In this document: piece by piece, positions 10,436 through 20,127 of the stretch
How the letters are laid out: every line of letters begins with the position of its first letter
Numbering within the stretch: the first letter of the stretch is position 1
Assembly: GCA_905182855.1 (NCBI GenBank)
Contig: CAJJDA010000004.1
Location: 307,501-371,500 of the forward strand
Origin: a gamma proteobacterium HTCC2207
GTDB taxonomy: Bacteria; Pseudomonadota; Gammaproteobacteria; Pseudomonadales; Porticoccaceae
DNA length: 64,000 nucleotides
Direction: 5' to 3'
Made by a program: the position numbers and the translations under genes
Notes under the pieces: model-generated
Told to the model about the DNA's origin: nothing
Database searches by the model: none
The model's input: the letters and a program-made list of their open reading frames with translations, nothing else

Positions 10436-11290
10436 ATGAAAAGCCCAAAGCGACTGCAACCTTTAATTGACGATGGCGTAATTGACCAAGTCATAGGTCA
10501 ATTGATGAGTGGTAAAGAAGCTACCGTCTATACTGTTCGCTGCGGCACAGAGATTCGCTGCGCCAAGGTGTATAAAGAGGCGGCTAAGCGCAGCTTCAAA
10601 AAGGCAGTGCTCTATCAAGAGGGTCGCAAAGTACGCAATAGCCGGCGCGCTCGCGCTATGGACAAAGGCTCTAGCTATGGCCGCAAACAGCAGGAGGATA
10701 CTTGGCAAAATGCAGAAGTCGACGCCCTCTACCTTCTCGCGAATGCCGGCATTCGAGTTCCTAAGCCTTACGGCTGTTTTGACGGGGTCCTGCTTATGGA
10801 ACTGGTCACAGACGGCGATGGTAATGTAGCACCGCGCCTTGGCGATGTGGCCATGGACAAAGAGCAGGCACTCGAAGACCATGCTCTGGTGATGCAGTAC
10901 GTTGTGATGATGCTTTGCGCCGGCATTGTTCACGGTGACCTTTCAGAATTCAATGTCCTAGTCGATGATTATGGCCCTGTGATCATCGATCTACCTCAGG
11001 CGGTCAACGCGTCGGCAAACAATAATGCTCAGGCTATGCTGACACGCGATGTCAACAATATGACGACCTACTATGGCCAGTTTGCTCCCGAATTATTGGG
11101 CACCAAATACGCCGAAGAAATCTGGGCTCTCTATGAAGATGGCGCGCTAAAACCAAATACCGCACTCAGCGGCTATTTTGCCGATCCAGAAGAAGATTCA
11201 GATGTGGACGGTATTCTTAACGAGATAAAAGCCGTCCTATTTGAAGAACAAAAACGTCAGGAAAGACTAGCAGATAATGAAGAAGACTAG
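10436..11290 (+). CDS. RIO1-type serine/threonine protein kinase
   Basis: This is a 284-residue atypical kinase of the bacterial RIO1/PA4780-like family. The N-terminal LMSGKEATVYTVRCG replaces a classical P-loop, followed by the lysine in EIRCAKVYKEA. The catalytic loop is HGDLSEFNVL (H166 to L175) and the metal-binding aspartate is in VIIDLPQAVN. The acidic C-terminus is typical. Substrates in bacteria are poorly known; in archaea and eukaryotes RIO kinases act in ribosome maturation, which fits the neighbouring rRNA-modifying genes, but this is inference. It starts 11 bp after the methyltransferase gene. Confidence 0.92.
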   Translation: MKSPKRLQPLIDDGVIDQVIGQLMSGKEATVYTVRCGTEIRCAKVYKEAAKRSFKKAVLYQEGRKVRNSRRARAMDKGSSYGRKQQEDTWQNAEVDALYLLANAGIRVPKPYGCFDGVLLMELVTDGDGNVAPRLGDVAMDKEQALEDHALVMQYVVMMLCAGIVHGDLSEFNVLVDDYGPVIIDLPQAVNASANNNAQAMLTRDVNNMTTYYGQFAPELLGTKYAEEIWALYEDGALKPNTALSGYFADPEEDSDVDGILNEIKAVLFEEQKRQERLADNEED

Positions 11291-11330
11291 AGCCCGTCTC
11301 TCAGCTTAGGGAAGACCATGGCGGCGCTGA

Positions 11331-12545
11331 CTAAAGCCCCATAGCTTTTTTGATAATTTCATTCTTCAGGGGGGCCAGCCTATCAAGTCCCGACATGCCC
11401 ATATTGCGTAGTAGCCGAACGGCAAGCTGGTCAGCGGAGAACAGCCGTTTAAAGCCCTCCATCGCTGCCATGGCGGCAAGGTTGTGTGGCTTGCGGCGAC
11501 GCTGATAGCGCTTCAAGGTCGCTGTGTCACCGATGTCATTGCCACGTCCAATGGCGCGGCCAACTTCATCGACTAGCGCCTCGACATCTGAGAACCCGAG
11601 ATTAACACCCTGTCCCGCCAGAGGATGAATCGTGTGCGCGGCATCGCCTATCAGCGCTACTCGCGGCAAAACATAGTTCTTGGCATGACGCTGTCGCAGT
11701 GGCACTGAAAACCGTTCATCAACTTCTAATACCGACCCCAAACAGTGCTCGCTAGCCCTACTCAACTCCGCACAAAACTGGGCATCATCGAGCGCCATTA
11801 GCCTATCGGCCTCACCAAGTTCCTGGGACCAAACAATCGAACTGTGCCTGAGATCACCTGCCTTGTTAAGAGGCAATAATGCCAATGGTCCTGAGGGCAT
11901 AAAGCGCTGCCATGCCCTCTTTTGATTCTCTCGCTCAGTGACGATGGTTGTCACAATCGCCTTGTGTCCATAATCCCACTCTTTAGTGTCTATATCAAAG
12001 TGCTGTCGAATAAGTGAATTAGCGCCATCTGCTGCAATCAGTAAACTGCCATAGAGTTCTCGCCCACTGTCCAAGACAACGGTTATCTGGTCATCGCAGT
12101 ACCGGTAATCAGTGATCGTTACCGGACAGATGAAACTTATTGAAGGCTGCAAGGCGACCTCCTCTAACAGCGCCTCCACCAGCACCGAATTCTCAATAAT
12201 GTGACCAAGATTTGGCTGATGAATATCGTGGCAGTCAAAGTGAATTCTTCCCGTTCCCTCTGCATCCCAAACCTCCATAGCCTCATAGGCGCTTATTCGC
12301 TTCGCCTCTACTGCCTTCCAGACGCCACACCTCTCAAGTAGATGCCGGGAGCTTTCAGTCACGGCGGCAACGCGCGGATCAAACTGCAGGGCATTAAATG
12401 GGCGGGCAATACGGGCGTCAACAAGAGCGATACTAATCGGCTCTGACTTGCAGGATAAGTTTGCGCGAGCCAGTAAACAGGCTGCAGCGGCGCCCACCAT
12501 TCCGGCCCCGACAATAATCACATCGTACTGAGATGCTTTAACCAT
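11331..12545 (-). CDS. ubiI: UbiI/VisC-like FAD-dependent ubiquinone hydroxylase
   Basis: This flavoprotein monooxygenase probably hydroxylates C5 of the ubiquinone precursor ring. The N-terminal dinucleotide motif is VIIVGAGMVGAAAA and the second FAD motif is GDAAHTIHPLAGQGVNLGF. With the start at the ATG at 12545 the protein has 404 residues, as expected; the in-frame extension to 12587 overlaps the upstream gene and is not conserved. It overlaps the ubiH stop by 8 bp. The order pepP-ubiH-ubiI matches Escherichia coli. I assign UbiI by position and similarity; the exact carbon hydroxylated is not proven by sequence. Confidence 0.9.
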   Translation of the reverse strand: MVKASQYDVIIVGAGMVGAAAACLLARANLSCKSEPISIALVDARIARPFNALQFDPRVAAVTESSRHLLERCGVWKAVEAKRISAYEAMEVWDAEGTGRIHFDCHDIHQPNLGHIIENSVLVEALLEEVALQPSISFICPVTITDYRYCDDQITVVLDSGRELYGSLLIAADGANSLIRQHFDIDTKEWDYGHKAIVTTIVTERENQKRAWQRFMPSGPLALLPLNKAGDLRHSSIVWSQELGEADRLMALDDAQFCAELSRASEHCLGSVLEVDERFSVPLRQRHAKNYVLPRVALIGDAAHTIHPLAGQGVNLGFSDVEALVDEVGRAIGRGNDIGDTATLKRYQRRRKPHNLAAMAAMEGFKRLFSADQLAVRLLRNMGMSGLDRLAPLKNEIIKKAMGL

Positions 12546-13790
12546 GTCCTGCCTCACGTGTTGCCATTCCCATACCGAAGCGCGCAAAACGCCCGCGCAG
12601 TCCAGGCATTAAATCAAGCGCCAGCAGCCCACAATTTCGACCCAGAGCCACTGCGGATGATGTCTGCCCAAACAACTTGGGCAGACTGTCGCTAAATAAA
12701 ACCGTATTGTTCTGATCGGCTGCCTGCTGTTGCTGATAACCCTGTAATATCTTCAGCGCTCCGACATTGGGACCACCAAGTTCCGACTGTAAACAGCTAG
12801 CTAATGTGGCCGCATCGCGTAGCGATAAGTTAAACCCCTGCCCAGCAACCGGATGCAGCGCGTGGGCTGCGTTGCCAATAACTACTAGGTGCCGACGGAC
12901 CTGCTCGCTCGAGGTAGTCAGTGCAAGGGGATACGAAATCCGCTCTCCAACCTGCTCAAAACGGCCGAGCCGATAGCCAAATCGTTCCTGCAGTGTCTGT
13001 AAAAATATGCTGTCGTTTGCAGCCATTAATGTTGCTGCCATATCTCCTGCGTCCATACTAGCGCGCTGCGCGGCTGTCCCTGAAAGTCTGTCAGTGGCAG
13101 CAGTGCCATTGGCCCTTGATCGGTGAAGCGCTCATAGGCAACGCCCCCATGGGGCTTCTCCAGGGTAATATTGGCAATGATACCCGTTTGTCCATAGACT
13201 GAACTATTGGGCGTGATACCCAGTTTAAGTGCGGTGCTAGATCCCAGGCCATCGGCAACTACTAGCAATTTTGTCTGAACAACCTGCCCAGTATCCTCAA
13301 GGACTAACTGCATTCCTGCCATCAATGGTGTGATGCTATCAATTGTCGTTGGGCTCATTATCTCAACATCTGTGGCCGCCAACTGATTTAATAGTCGCGA
13401 TCCCATCCAGCGATTTTCCACCACATAACCCAAAGCTGCAACGCCCGCATCTTCGGCTCTTATCCGAGTTAGACCAACATGGCCGCGGTCGCTGACATGG
13501 ATCTGCTTTATTTCGCTAGCACTCTTTTTGAGTTCCGGCCAAAATCCTATGGACTCAAATATCTTATGACTACTCCACGACAGTGCTGTCGATCGAGCAT
13601 CGAAATTTGGTTTATAGGTGCCTTCCGCTAAACCGTCTAGGGGCTGAGCCTCAAGCAATAATATCTTCCATGACTGGCCCTCAGCAGTCCGTTGTTTAGC
13701 CAACAGTAGCGCCAAACTAATACCCACCATTCCACCACCCACGATCACAATATCGTAGTGGGACTCATCTGAAGTCTGAGATTTTGACAT
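12538..13790 (-). CDS. ubiH: 2-octaprenyl-6-methoxyphenol hydroxylase UbiH (frameshifted)
   Basis: UbiH hydroxylates C1 of the ubiquinone ring. The N-terminal part (13790-13026) has the FAD motif IVIVGGGMVGISLALLLA and runs to SALVWTQ, then hits a stop. The next frame (read through to 12538) resumes with LMAANDSIFLQTLQERFGYR and the second FAD motif GNAAHALHPVAGQGFNL. One missing base near 13042-13047 explains the break; the repaired protein would have about 417 residues. Both halves are intact and conserved, so I treat it as one gene with an indel rather than two genes. It lies 21 bp after pepP and overlaps ubiI. Confidence 0.9.
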
Positions 13791-13811
13791 TTTCCTATCC
13801 TGTTCTGACGT

Positions 13812-15124
13812 TCAACTCGCCATTAATAGCTCAATCTGATCGCGAGTCTTGGGGACACCTGAGGTCAGATCTTCATTGCCTGTTTTGGTCACCAACACAT
13901 CATCTTCAATACGCACTGCAATGCCACGCCACTTTGCCGCTACAGTCTTATTCTGAGGGGAAATATAAATACCTGGCTCCACCGTAACGACCATTCCAGG
14001 CTCATAGACTCGCCAATGATTGTCGATTTTGTAATCGCCAACATCATGTACATCCATACCCAGCCAGTGTCCGGCACTATGCATATAGAAATCTCGGTAT
14101 CCGCCCTCGGCAATTAGAGTCTCAACACTGCCCTCCAAAATACCTAGGTCAACCAAACCCTGAGTAATCACTCGGATGGTCGCCTCATTGGCAAGATTGT
14201 ACTCCAAACCAGGACCGATCAAGTCAATCGCGGCAGTCTGTGCCGCTAAAACCACATCATAAATAGCGGCTTGGGCCGCTGTAAATCTGCCATTAACCGG
14301 AAAGGTACGGCTGATATCTGCCGCGTAATCTTGGTATTCACAGCCCGCATCAATGAGCACTAAATCACCCGATTTAAGCCTATCGCGATTCTCAATATAG
14401 TGGAGTATACAGCCGTTCTTACCTCCGCCTACAATACTGGTATAGGCTGGCGATGATGCGCCAGACGACATAAATTCATGTTCAATTTCGGCCTGCAACT
14501 GGTACTCATAAAGCCCAGGCTGACTAATTTTCATAGCACGGCAATGGGCCTCTGCTGAAATCTCCGCAGCTCTGCGCATCAGTCTTACTTCTGCGGCACT
14601 CTTGAATCAACCGCATCTCATTAACCAGATGATCTAGATCTACAAACTCACTGGGCGGCATCAACTCGCTACCTTTTTGCTCGCGGATATCTTTAACCCA
14701 GCCCATAAGATGACGATCAAACTGTACATCCTTGCCGATCGCATAATACACTCGGCTCTTGACCTTCAAGCATGCCCGGAAGAATATCGTCAATGTCATC
14801 GATCGGAAACGCGTCGTTGGCGGCAAAGTGAGCCACGGCACCCTCAGGACCTTCACGGTAGCCATCCCAGGTTTCCCTAACAATGTCCTTGTCCCGACAG
14901 AAGAGAACAAATTCGCCCAGCACGCGCCCGGGAATCAATACCAGCACTGAGCCTGGCTCATGAAAACCGCATAGATAACTTAGGTTAGTATTTTGTTTGT
15001 AGGCGTAGTGGGTATCTTTAGAGCGAATTTTCTCGGGCGCACAGGCAACAACCGCAATACTATTTGGCTCCATCATGGCCATCAGGTCTCTGCGCCTTCG
15101 CGCGTACTCTCTTTTGGAAATCAT
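13812..15124 (-). CDS. pepP: Xaa-Pro aminopeptidase PepP (two frameshifts)
   Basis: Aminopeptidase P removes N-terminal residues next to proline and uses two metal ions. Three consecutive fragments in three frames make up one protein: 15124 to about 14760 (creatinase N-terminal domain, with YLCGFHEPGSVLVL), about 14760 to 14604 (linker, with VNEMRLI) and 14604 to 13812 (pita-bread catalytic domain, with LVLIDAGCEYQDYAADISRTFP, HWLGMDVHDVG and TVEPGIYI). One extra base near 14757-14763 and one at 14604 (an extra G on the plus strand) explain both breaks. The repaired length is about 436 residues, as in Escherichia coli (441). It sits between ygfB and ubiH as usual. Confidence 0.92.
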
Positions 15125-15153
15125 TACCCGCCCTTAAGTAGACCTTGCAAAAT

Positions 15154-15699
15154 CTAGTGAATAGTCGGCTCGTTGCGCGGATCCGCTTCTGGCCGCAATT
15201 CGCTAAACACGACTTGTACGGCAATACGAATAAATTCCACCAGCTCTACATAGTCGCGCTCGCCGTCATCATCAGTCTCAAAGTCTACTGACACCTGACC
15301 TATGGCGGCAATGTCTTCGAGCGCTTCTTTGCCATCGTCCGATAGCCTAAAAGCCTGATCCATACCATCACCGAGACCGGAGATATAGTTACTACACCAA
15401 TCGCCAACCGCGACTAGCCGCTCGGTCAACGGTAGCTCGTCATCAGGAAGTATCGGCTGAAACAAAAAGCTTACGTCTTCTAGACTACTAATCGACGCCC
15501 TATAAAAGGCCTCAAAGATACTCTCCGCCTCCTCGGCCTGCGCTTCAGACAGTGCCAACCAGCCTGAGGTGGCCAGCACAAGCTCTTTTATTCCCACTGC
15601 GTCACAGCAAAGCCTGCCGCAGAGAAAACCATGAAACCCCGATGGGCTGGCATTTATTTTAAGGGTGAAAAATAACTCTTCTAGTTGTTCAAATGTCAC
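15154..15699 (-). CDS. ygfB: UPF0149 family protein YgfB
   Basis: This is a 181-residue acidic, mostly helical protein of the YgfB/UPF0149 family. Conserved features include the FHGFLCGRLCCDA segment near residue 22 and the SNYISGLGDGMD region. In Pseudomonas aeruginosa the YgfB protein influences expression of a wall-recycling amidase through a transcription regulator; whether that holds here is unknown. The gene is first in the ygfB-pepP-ubiH-ubiI unit and is divergent from the zapA locus, the conserved gammaproteobacterial arrangement. Confidence 0.92.
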   Translation of the reverse strand: MTFEQLEELFFTLKINASPSGFHGFLCGRLCCDAVGIKELVLATSGWLALSEAQAEEAESIFEAFYRASISSLEDVSFLFQPILPDDELPLTERLVAVGDWCSNYISGLGDGMDQAFRLSDDGKEALEDIAAIGQVSVDFETDDDGERDYVELVEFIRIAVQVVFSELRPEADPRNEPTIH

Positions 15700-15806
15700 A
15701 GTATCACCTCACACAGTCAAAGCTCATCCTAACAATTGACCAAGCCACGCACAATGCCTATAGTTAGGCGAATTACACTCACAGACGTATGTTGGCAATA
15801 GTCGCA

Positions 15807-16007
15807 ATGATTGATACTGATAAGTTCGAGGAAAAATTAGATCGACTGATTGAGCTCTGCCAGCAGTTGAAGAGTGAAAATCAAGCCCTGCGGGAGCGCG
15901 AGGCCGATTTAGTGGGGGAGCGCGGGCAGTTATTGGAAAAAAACGAGATGGCACGCCAAAAAATTGAGACAATGATTAATCGCTTACGCAACGTGGCTGC
16001 AGACTAA
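15807..16007 (+). CDS. TIGR02449 family coiled-coil protein (ZapB-like)
   Basis: This is a small protein of 66 residues that is almost entirely coiled coil, with heptad leucines through KLDRLIELCQQLKSENQAL and onward. The family is found directly upstream of zapA in many gammaproteobacteria and resembles ZapB, so a cell-division accessory role is likely but inferred. I choose the ATG at 15807 because MIDTDKFEEKLDRL fits the family; an in-frame ATG at 15789 is possible. Its stop is 2 bp before zapA. Confidence 0.82.
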   Translation: MIDTDKFEEKLDRLIELCQQLKSENQALREREADLVGERGQLLEKNEMARQKIETMINRLRNVAAD

Positions 16008-16009
16008 AA

Positions 16010-16306
16010 ATGACTTCTATTTCATTAAAAATCTCGATCCTCGACAAAGAGTATCAGGTCAACTGTCAAACCGACGAGCGCGATGCCCTAGTGCGCTCCG
16101 CCAAGCTGCTTAATGACAAGATGGATGAGATTCGTCATGGCTCGCATATTATTGGTCTCGAAAGAGTCGCTGTGATGGCAGCCCTGAACATCAGCCACGA
16201 TTTGATCAAGATTCAGAACTCAGTGAGGCAAAATTCAGGGGCTTCTGATGCGTTAGAGTTAATGGATAGCAAACTCAACTCAGTGCTCTCCGACCTCAGT
16301 AACTAA
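16010..16306 (+). CDS. zapA: Cell division protein ZapA
   Basis: ZapA binds FtsZ and bundles its protofilaments at the division site. The N-terminal globular region holds SLKISILDKEYQVNC and the ERDALVRSAKLLNDKMDEI helix, followed by a dimerising helix through RVAVMAALNISHDLI. At 98 residues it is slightly shorter than the Escherichia coli protein. It lies between the ZapB-like gene and 6S RNA, which is the conserved order. Confidence 0.95.
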   Translation: MTSISLKISILDKEYQVNCQTDERDALVRSAKLLNDKMDEIRHGSHIIGLERVAVMAALNISHDLIKIQNSVRQNSGASDALELMDSKLNSVLSDLSN

Positions 16307-16378
16307 GTTAGCCTCCATTTTAGCGATGGTTCCGGTCATAGGCCGCTTTTTATACTCCGCATTTGATTTATGCCCTGC

Positions 16379-16384
16379 TATACT
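16379..16384 (+). promoter_or_regulatory. Putative -10 element of the 6S RNA promoter
   Basis: A TATACT hexamer lies about 6-7 bases before the likely 5' end of 6S RNA. No good -35 hexamer is visible at standard spacing, so the assignment rests mainly on position. Confidence 0.45.
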
Positions 16385-16389
16385 GTTGT

Positions 16390-16560
16390 CTTCCTGGGGT
16401 GTTGGCCAGCCAAAAAGTCCCTGAGCCGATAATTTACACCCGGCATCTCTCCGCCAACATTGTTGTGCAATTCCGTGCGTCGGAAAGCCTGATTTGTTGC
16501 GAGGGTAGCCACCTTGAACTTCTCGGTTCAAGGCCACATTGGTAGCGGCACTCTGGGATT
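16390..16560 (+). ncRNA. ssrS: 6S RNA
   Basis: 6S RNA binds the sigma70-RNA polymerase holoenzyme as a promoter mimic in stationary phase. Three blocks match the Escherichia coli RNA in order: AGTCCCTGAGCCGATAATTT near 16417, CCACCTTGAAC...GGTTCAAGG around 16509-16532 forming a hairpin, and GCGGCACTCTGGGATT at the 3' end. The 5' end (TTCCTGGGGTGTTGGCCAG) can pair with the 3' end to form the closing stem, leaving the large central bubble. The length of about 171 is slightly short of 184. It lies between zapA and fau, exactly as expected. End positions are estimates. Confidence 0.9.
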
Positions 16561-16582
16561 TAATTAAACGTGGTTGTAAGTG

Positions 16583-17173
16583 ATGAATGGTGGCGTTAGT
16601 CGGCAACAACTTCGCGCAGAGAGACGCGCACTCTCGACTGTTGAGCAGCACCTCGCAGGCAACAAACTTAGATCAAGTCTCGGTCGAGAGCGCTTTTTTA
16701 TCGATGCTGAGCGGATAGCCCTCTATCTGGCTAATGACGGTGAGATCGACCCAGCCGAGTTACTTACCACCGCCCTTTCAAACGGCAAAAAGTGCTTTCT
16801 TCCAGCGCTGCACCCAACGGAAACTAATACCCTGTGTTTTGTTGCCTATCACCACGAAACCCCGATGGCGCCCAATAAATTTGGCATTCTTGAGCCTGTC
16901 TTTGATATTGCGCAAGTGGCACCACCCTCGAGCCTCGATGTTATTTTTATGCCTCTGGTGGGCTTTGACCGGCTAGGCAACCGCATGGGCATGGGCGGCG
17001 GCTACTATGACCGTACACTCGCGTTTATGAGCGAGCATCATAGTGGAAAACCCAAGCTAGTCGGGTTGGCGCATAGCAGCCAGGAAGTAGAACTGATATC
17101 TCAGCAAAGCTGGGATATCCCCTTACATGTAATAGCCACTGATCGTGAGATAATATGCGTAAAACAAAGATAA
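16583..17173 (+). CDS. fau: 5-formyltetrahydrofolate cyclo-ligase
   Basis: This enzyme uses ATP to convert 5-formyltetrahydrofolate to 5,10-methenyltetrahydrofolate. The family signature is clear in VIFMPLVGFDRLGNRMGMGGGYYDRTL, with a basic N-terminal SRQQLRAERRAL. The start is the ATG at 16583 (196 residues); a GTG immediately before it is an alternative. In many proteobacteria fau and 6S RNA are cotranscribed and processed, and the 22-bp gap here fits that. It overlaps the pyruvate kinase gene by 19 bp. Confidence 0.93.
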   Translation: MNGGVSRQQLRAERRALSTVEQHLAGNKLRSSLGRERFFIDAERIALYLANDGEIDPAELLTTALSNGKKCFLPALHPTETNTLCFVAYHHETPMAPNKFGILEPVFDIAQVAPPSSLDVIFMPLVGFDRLGNRMGMGGGYYDRTLAFMSEHHSGKPKLVGLAHSSQEVELISQQSWDIPLHVIATDREIICVKQR

Positions 17174-18564
17174 TTTGCACCATTGGGCCAGCCACTGAAT
17201 CTATCGAGATGCTGGAAAAATTGGCCAATGCTGGTATGAATGTGGCTCGATTGAATATGTCCCATGGTGATCATCCTTCTCACTCAAAGATTATTCAGGC
17301 GATTCATACACTTAACACAAAGCTCAGCCACCCGATCGCTATATTGTTGGACACTCAGGGTCCAGAGATTCGCACCGGCGATATGGCTAACGATCTGCAC
17401 CTTAACGAAGGCGACACTATCTCTATTGTCGCCCGAGGCGCAGAGGATGTAGAGTCCACATCGATTCATATTAACTATGATGACTTAATTAATGATGTGG
17501 ATGTGGGTGACATAATTACCGTCGATAACGGGCTGATTAATCTTGAGGTGCTAAGTAAAAAAGATCGGGTGATGCAGGTAAAAGTTATCGACGGTGGCTT
17601 ATTAAAGAGTAAGCGCCACGTTAACCTGCCGGGTATTCGCGTCAACCTGCCAGCGATTACCGATAAAGATCGCCGCGATATTGAATTTGGTATGGAACAG
17701 GGGGTGGATTTCATTGCCCTGTCATTTGTCCGCCAGGCCGAAGACATTCACGCATTGCGCGAACTGTTAGGCGATAAAGCCGACAAGATCAAGATTGTCG
17801 CGAAACTCGAAGATCAGGAAGCCATTACTAATATGGTGGAAATTATTGCCGCAGCCGATGGCATCATGGTAGCCCGTGGCGATCTGGGTGTTGAAATTCC
17901 TCTGGAAGTCTTACCAAGGGTACAGCGTCGTATTATTCGTACCTGCGCAGAGATGGGCAAACGGGTTATTGTTGCCACTCATATGCTTGAGTCGATGATT
18001 GAAAACCCAATCCCAACCCGCGCTGAGGTGACAGATGTAGCCAATGCCGTATATGAGGAAGCTGATGCGATTATGCTTTCTGGAGAAACCACCGTGGGCA
18101 AGTACCCGGTTAAATGTGTAGAAATTCTCGATCGGATATCACGCTCAACGGAGAGCAGTCGCGGGCTAAGGTTTACAGATAATCTTAAATTGGAAGATGA
18201 CAAACAACAGATCGCCATGGCTGCAGTAAACCTAGCCGAGTCAATCGCAGCCAAGGCCATTATTGTTCCCACACGTCGCGGGCGCATGGCTAATCGAGTC
18301 ACCAACTGCCATCCTCAGGAATCCATTATCTGCGCCTTCACAGACGATAGCAGAACGCGTCGCCAGCTGGTGATGAACCGCAACGTTCTGAGCTATCAAA
18401 TTGATTTTAGTGAAGACTCAGAAAAAACACTCGCCTCAGCTGCTGCCATTATGATTCAGCGCAACGAGTTCTCGCCCGATGATAGAGTGGTGGTAATTTC
18501 AGATGCCTTGGCAGGGTCTGGCTTTGAGGCCATACAGATTCGTCTCATCTCCGATTTACTGTAA
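17155..18564 (+). CDS. pyk: Pyruvate kinase
   Basis: Pyruvate kinase transfers phosphate from phosphoenolpyruvate to ADP, the last step of glycolysis. The start MRKTKIICTIGPATES, the DTQGPEIRTGDM block, the PEP/metal signature MVARGDLGVEIPLEVLP and the LSGETTVGKYPV stretch are all present. At 469 residues it has the PykF-like size; the C-terminal effector domain is complete. The ATG lies inside the end of fau, so the two are probably translated from one message. I do not assign the type I or II subtype. Confidence 0.96.
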   Translation: MRKTKIICTIGPATESIEMLEKLANAGMNVARLNMSHGDHPSHSKIIQAIHTLNTKLSHPIAILLDTQGPEIRTGDMANDLHLNEGDTISIVARGAEDVESTSIHINYDDLINDVDVGDIITVDNGLINLEVLSKKDRVMQVKVIDGGLLKSKRHVNLPGIRVNLPAITDKDRRDIEFGMEQGVDFIALSFVRQAEDIHALRELLGDKADKIKIVAKLEDQEAITNMVEIIAAADGIMVARGDLGVEIPLEVLPRVQRRIIRTCAEMGKRVIVATHMLESMIENPIPTRAEVTDVANAVYEEADAIMLSGETTVGKYPVKCVEILDRISRSTESSRGLRFTDNLKLEDDKQQIAMAAVNLAESIAAKAIIVPTRRGRMANRVTNCHPQESIICAFTDDSRTRRQLVMNRNVLSYQIDFSEDSEKTLASAAAIMIQRNEFSPDDRVVVISDALAGSGFEAIQIRLISDLL

Positions 18565-18618
18565 CCGTTGATCGGTTGGGCACAAATTAACCGAGGATGA
18601 TCCGTAAGCCCGTTATTC

Positions 18619-20127
18619 TCACCCAGCAACTAGGCGCCGCTCCAGTGCTTCACGAATTATTTTCCCACTATCACTGCGGGGGAAGTCCTCCATAGCAATA
18701 AAATGGACTTCGCGCGGTCTCTTGTAGCCAGCTAAATTAGCCCTACAGAGCATTTCGATATCTTGCTCCGAGAGTCCAGCGTCATTTTTGGCGACAAAGG
18801 CGACGACAGTCTCGCCCCAATGTGAGTCGTACTTACCTACCACCGCCGCTTCAGATATTCGGTTATCCGCCAGTAATACACGTTCAATTTCCATGGGGTA
18901 GATGTTTTCTCCCCCAGACTTAATCATATATTTCGACCGCCCGACAAAGTGAAGGCCCCCACTGGGCGTCTGCATGCCTAAATCGCCCATGTGAAACCAA
19001 CCGTTCCGAAAATCTTTGGCATTCACGTCTGGTGCGCCCCAGTAACCACTAAACAGTGTCGGGCCTCGCACCGCAATCTCACCAATCTCTCCTGGCAATA
19101 CATCATTGTCATCCTTATCGACAAGCCTGATTTCACACAGAGAACTCAATCGTTTTGCTAGATCCGTGGGCTCTTCACCCACTGCAATTAGATGGCTAGT
19201 AGCCGGTGGAAGCCCAGTCTCAGTAGCCCCAAAGCTGTTGACGAAAGGCGCATTCATCACGGTGGTCAACTCGGCAATCTGCGCGAGGGGCACCAGATCA
19301 GCCATAGCGCCCACTGCCCTCAAGCCACGAACCTTAGTGTTAGTTTCCTTGAGACGTAAAATCAAAGTGTCGATACTGGCTGGCATCAGCAGCAGCCAAC
19401 CAAGTTGATATCGGCCTATAGCGGAACACATAGCGTCGAGGTCAAGGCCATCCGTAATGATAACCGGTGATCCCATCATCAAACTGGAAAGACTGTGGTC
19501 AGTACCACCCATATGGTACATAGGCGACCACGCCAAATAGGCATCCCCAGACTCAACCTTCAAATCCATACGAAGTGTTGTCATCCTTGCGATTTCTGCG
19601 CGATGACTAATCAACGCTGCCTTTGGCAAGCCAGTGGTACCACTGGTATTCAAAAGTAGCAGTCCTTGCTCGCCACCTAGGTATGGGGGGGTCTGATCAG
19701 GCTCGGTATTTTCTGCCCGCATTAGGCAGTCTTCAATCCCTAGGCACCTTGCGCCAGAATACGCCACTTGATCATGCAATGGTTTGAAGCGTGGTGACAC
19801 AAAGATCAGCTTTGGCTCAACCAACCCGATACAGTGATCCAGTTCCGCTGCCACTAGGCGCCAGTTAAGGCAGGGGACGATAGCGCCAATTCTTGCGCAC
19901 GCCAATTGCAACATCGTATATTCGGCGCGGTTTTCAGAAAGTATCGCCACACGGTCACCCGGCTCGGCCCCCTCTGACAGAAGAACAGAAGCCAATCTGT
20001 CCACCACATCGAGCAACTGACCGTAGGTCCACTGCTGTTGACCGCATTCGATGGCGAGCGCATCCGCTCTCCATTTGGCAGTCGTCCGAAACATGGTGTA
20101 AACCGTGGAGTCGCAGGGTAACTTCAT
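18619..20127 (-). CDS. AMP-binding acyl-CoA synthetase, substrate unknown
   Basis: This adenylate-forming enzyme should activate a carboxylic acid to its CoA thioester at the expense of ATP. Core motifs are LLNTSGTTGLPKAALISHR (A3), the YMIKSGGENIYPMEIE hinge region (A8), GWFHMGDLG (A7) and SDSGKIIREAL with the catalytic lysine (A10). The 502-residue length is normal. The substrate cannot be read from sequence; the neighbours suggest a lipophilic acid feeding a dedicated acyl-CoA dehydrogenase. It is the distal gene of the accessory region and ends 54 bp from the convergent pyk gene. An 11-bp motif shared with the TonB-receptor gene lies 17 bp upstream of its start. Confidence 0.88.
   Translation of the reverse strand: MKLPCDSTVYTMFRTTAKWRADALAIECGQQQWTYGQLLDVVDRLASVLLSEGAEPGDRVAILSENRAEYTMLQLACARIGAIVPCLNWRLVAAELDHCIGLVEPKLIFVSPRFKPLHDQVAYSGARCLGIEDCLMRAENTEPDQTPPYLGGEQGLLLLNTSGTTGLPKAALISHRAEIARMTTLRMDLKVESGDAYLAWSPMYHMGGTDHSLSSLMMGSPVIITDGLDLDAMCSAIGRYQLGWLLLMPASIDTLILRLKETNTKVRGLRAVGAMADLVPLAQIAELTTVMNAPFVNSFGATETGLPPATSHLIAVGEEPTDLAKRLSSLCEIRLVDKDDNDVLPGEIGEIAVRGPTLFSGYWGAPDVNAKDFRNGWFHMGDLGMQTPSGGLHFVGRSKYMIKSGGENIYPMEIERVLLADNRISEAAVVGKYDSHWGETVVAFVAKNDAGLSEQDIEMLCRANLAGYKRPREVHFIAMEDFPRSDSGKIIREALERRLVAG

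Noticed and set aside
12538-13056. A separate short monooxygenase gene
   Set aside because: It is the C-terminal half of UbiH in another frame; the family needs both halves.
13026-15124. Operon-wide loss of function in ubiH-pepP
   Set aside because: Three indels in neighbouring core genes look like decay, but all halves are conserved and similar breaks occur in essential accB, so sequence error is the simpler reading.
16280-16651. A 123-codon frame on the minus strand
   Set aside because: It lies over 6S RNA and the fau start, has no recognisable domain or ribosome site, and reads non-coding RNA sequence.
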